A DNA stretch of 64,000 nucleotides, taken from positions 22,866,543-22,930,542 of the forward strand of contig CM053248.1 of the NCBI GenBank assembly GCA_028583405.1, given 5' to 3'. Below are positions 63,356 to 64,000 of the stretch, piece after piece (the stretch's first letter is position 1; each line of letters starts with the position of its first letter). The notes under the pieces are model-generated. The model did no database searches, was not told the origin of the DNA, and saw only the letters and a list, made by a program, of their open reading frames with translations. The DNA comes from Pogonophryne albipinna (Eukaryota; Chordata; Actinopteri; Perciformes; Artedidraconidae). The translations under genes and the position numbers were made by a program.

Positions 63356-64000
63356 TAAAGCTGCATGCCTCCAAACTGTATTCTCTCTCAGTGCCTCTGT
63401 CGCAGCCACCGAAACTCCTGCTTATTAGTAATTATGTTGTGTTGAATTGCGTTTGATTAAGATTTTGAATCAGATGTGTTTTGTTCCTTTATTTCGCGTT
63501 TTGGCGCAGAAACACGGCTGAACACGGCGCACAATGGACGTCTGTATTATTTTGTGTTTGATGGAGATGGATGAGATTTTTAGTAGATTGTGAAGATCTT
63601 TAAAAAAAAATTCCTTTAAAAAATACTTACCGACAGGATCATCCATTAAGATGATAAAGGTTGTTATTTCTTTATTCTCATCTAATCTAATTTGAGAAAA
63701 CACAAACACTAGTAAAACTAATATTTTACGAATTTATAATAGAATATAATTTATTTTGGTGGGTTATTATGTCTGTGTTTTTATCCTTAGACTAATTAGC
63801 ATTCATGTGCATATTTGCTTTTGGTACCCTTAATATCTCACTATTTTAAAAGATAAACAAAAATCCCCCAAACTAATCTCGTTTTAATAAACTGAAATCT
63901 TAATTTTTTGGCTTATTTTATCTGCATTACAACACAATACAAAAACTAAGGAAAACTGGTTGTAGGCCAGTGCATTCTGAATTAGTGTCAGGGGGAAATA
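63356..64000. other. Cluster-internal noncoding DNA to the window edge
   Basis: Starts less AT-rich next to the RARE, with TTATTAGTAATTATG and GTTTGATTAAG (Hox/PBX-like words near 63421-63460), then grades into AT-rich sequence. No gene recognised before the window ends. Confidence 0.4.

Overview
This is a 64 kb stretch of a bony-fish (teleost) chromosome. Genes carry spliceosomal introns with GT-AG borders, and the spacers are AT-rich and hold fish-type transposon and SINE debris, long CA/TG microsatellites and two Antennapedia-class homeobox genes. The gene order calcoco2, ttll6, Hox-B matches the order I know next to human HOXB on 17q21.32 (SNF8 ... CALCOCO2, TTLL6, HOXB13 ...). Nothing between ttll6 and hoxb6 looks like hoxb13, b9, b8 or b7, and no hoxb4 follows hoxb5. 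This is therefore best read as the reduced duplicate HoxB cluster of teleosts (hoxbb), giving hoxb6b and hoxb5b. The species cannot be named from the sequence.

Layout. 1.1-4.8 kb: chmp2a (+), an ESCRT-III subunit. 5-13.4 kb: msl1 (-), scaffold of the MSL H4K16 acetyltransferase complex, with large introns carrying a TIR element and a hAT-like element with target-site duplication and a nested second element. 13.9-14.9 kb: a 5'-truncated LINE. 16.8-21.3 kb: snf8 (+), the ESCRT-II VPS22 subunit. 22.4-29.8 kb: calcoco2/NDP52-like (-), an autophagy receptor, convergent with snf8. 30-36 kb: spacer and probable 5' region of ttll6. 36-45.6 kb: ttll6 (+), a tubulin polyglutamylase. 45.6-50.3 kb: Hox 5' flank. 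50.3-52.7 kb: hoxb6b (+). 53.3-55.3 kb: hoxb5b (+). 59.1 kb: a mir-10 hairpin (+). 63.3 kb: a perfect DR5 retinoic acid response element, just after a candidate noncoding exon that could belong to a downstream Hox gene such as hoxb3b.

The left two thirds carries membrane-trafficking, autophagy and cilium genes (two ESCRT subunits, a xenophagy/mitophagy receptor, a cilia polyglutamylase) that are bystander neighbours of the cluster. The right third is the Hox regulatory landscape: two Hox genes, mir-10, CTCF-like sites between hoxb6b and hoxb5b and between hoxb5b and mir-10, and the DR5 element.

I rebuilt exon chains by hand from splice-site consensus, reading-frame continuity and recalled family sequences. 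All six protein chains except ttll6 close in frame. In ttll6 the only canonical acceptor I find for the second coding exon puts a TGA in frame, whereas a TG acceptor three bases downstream restores it exactly. No wholly new system was found; the most useful observations are that splice anomaly, the DR5 element, the CTCF-like sites and the block duplications.
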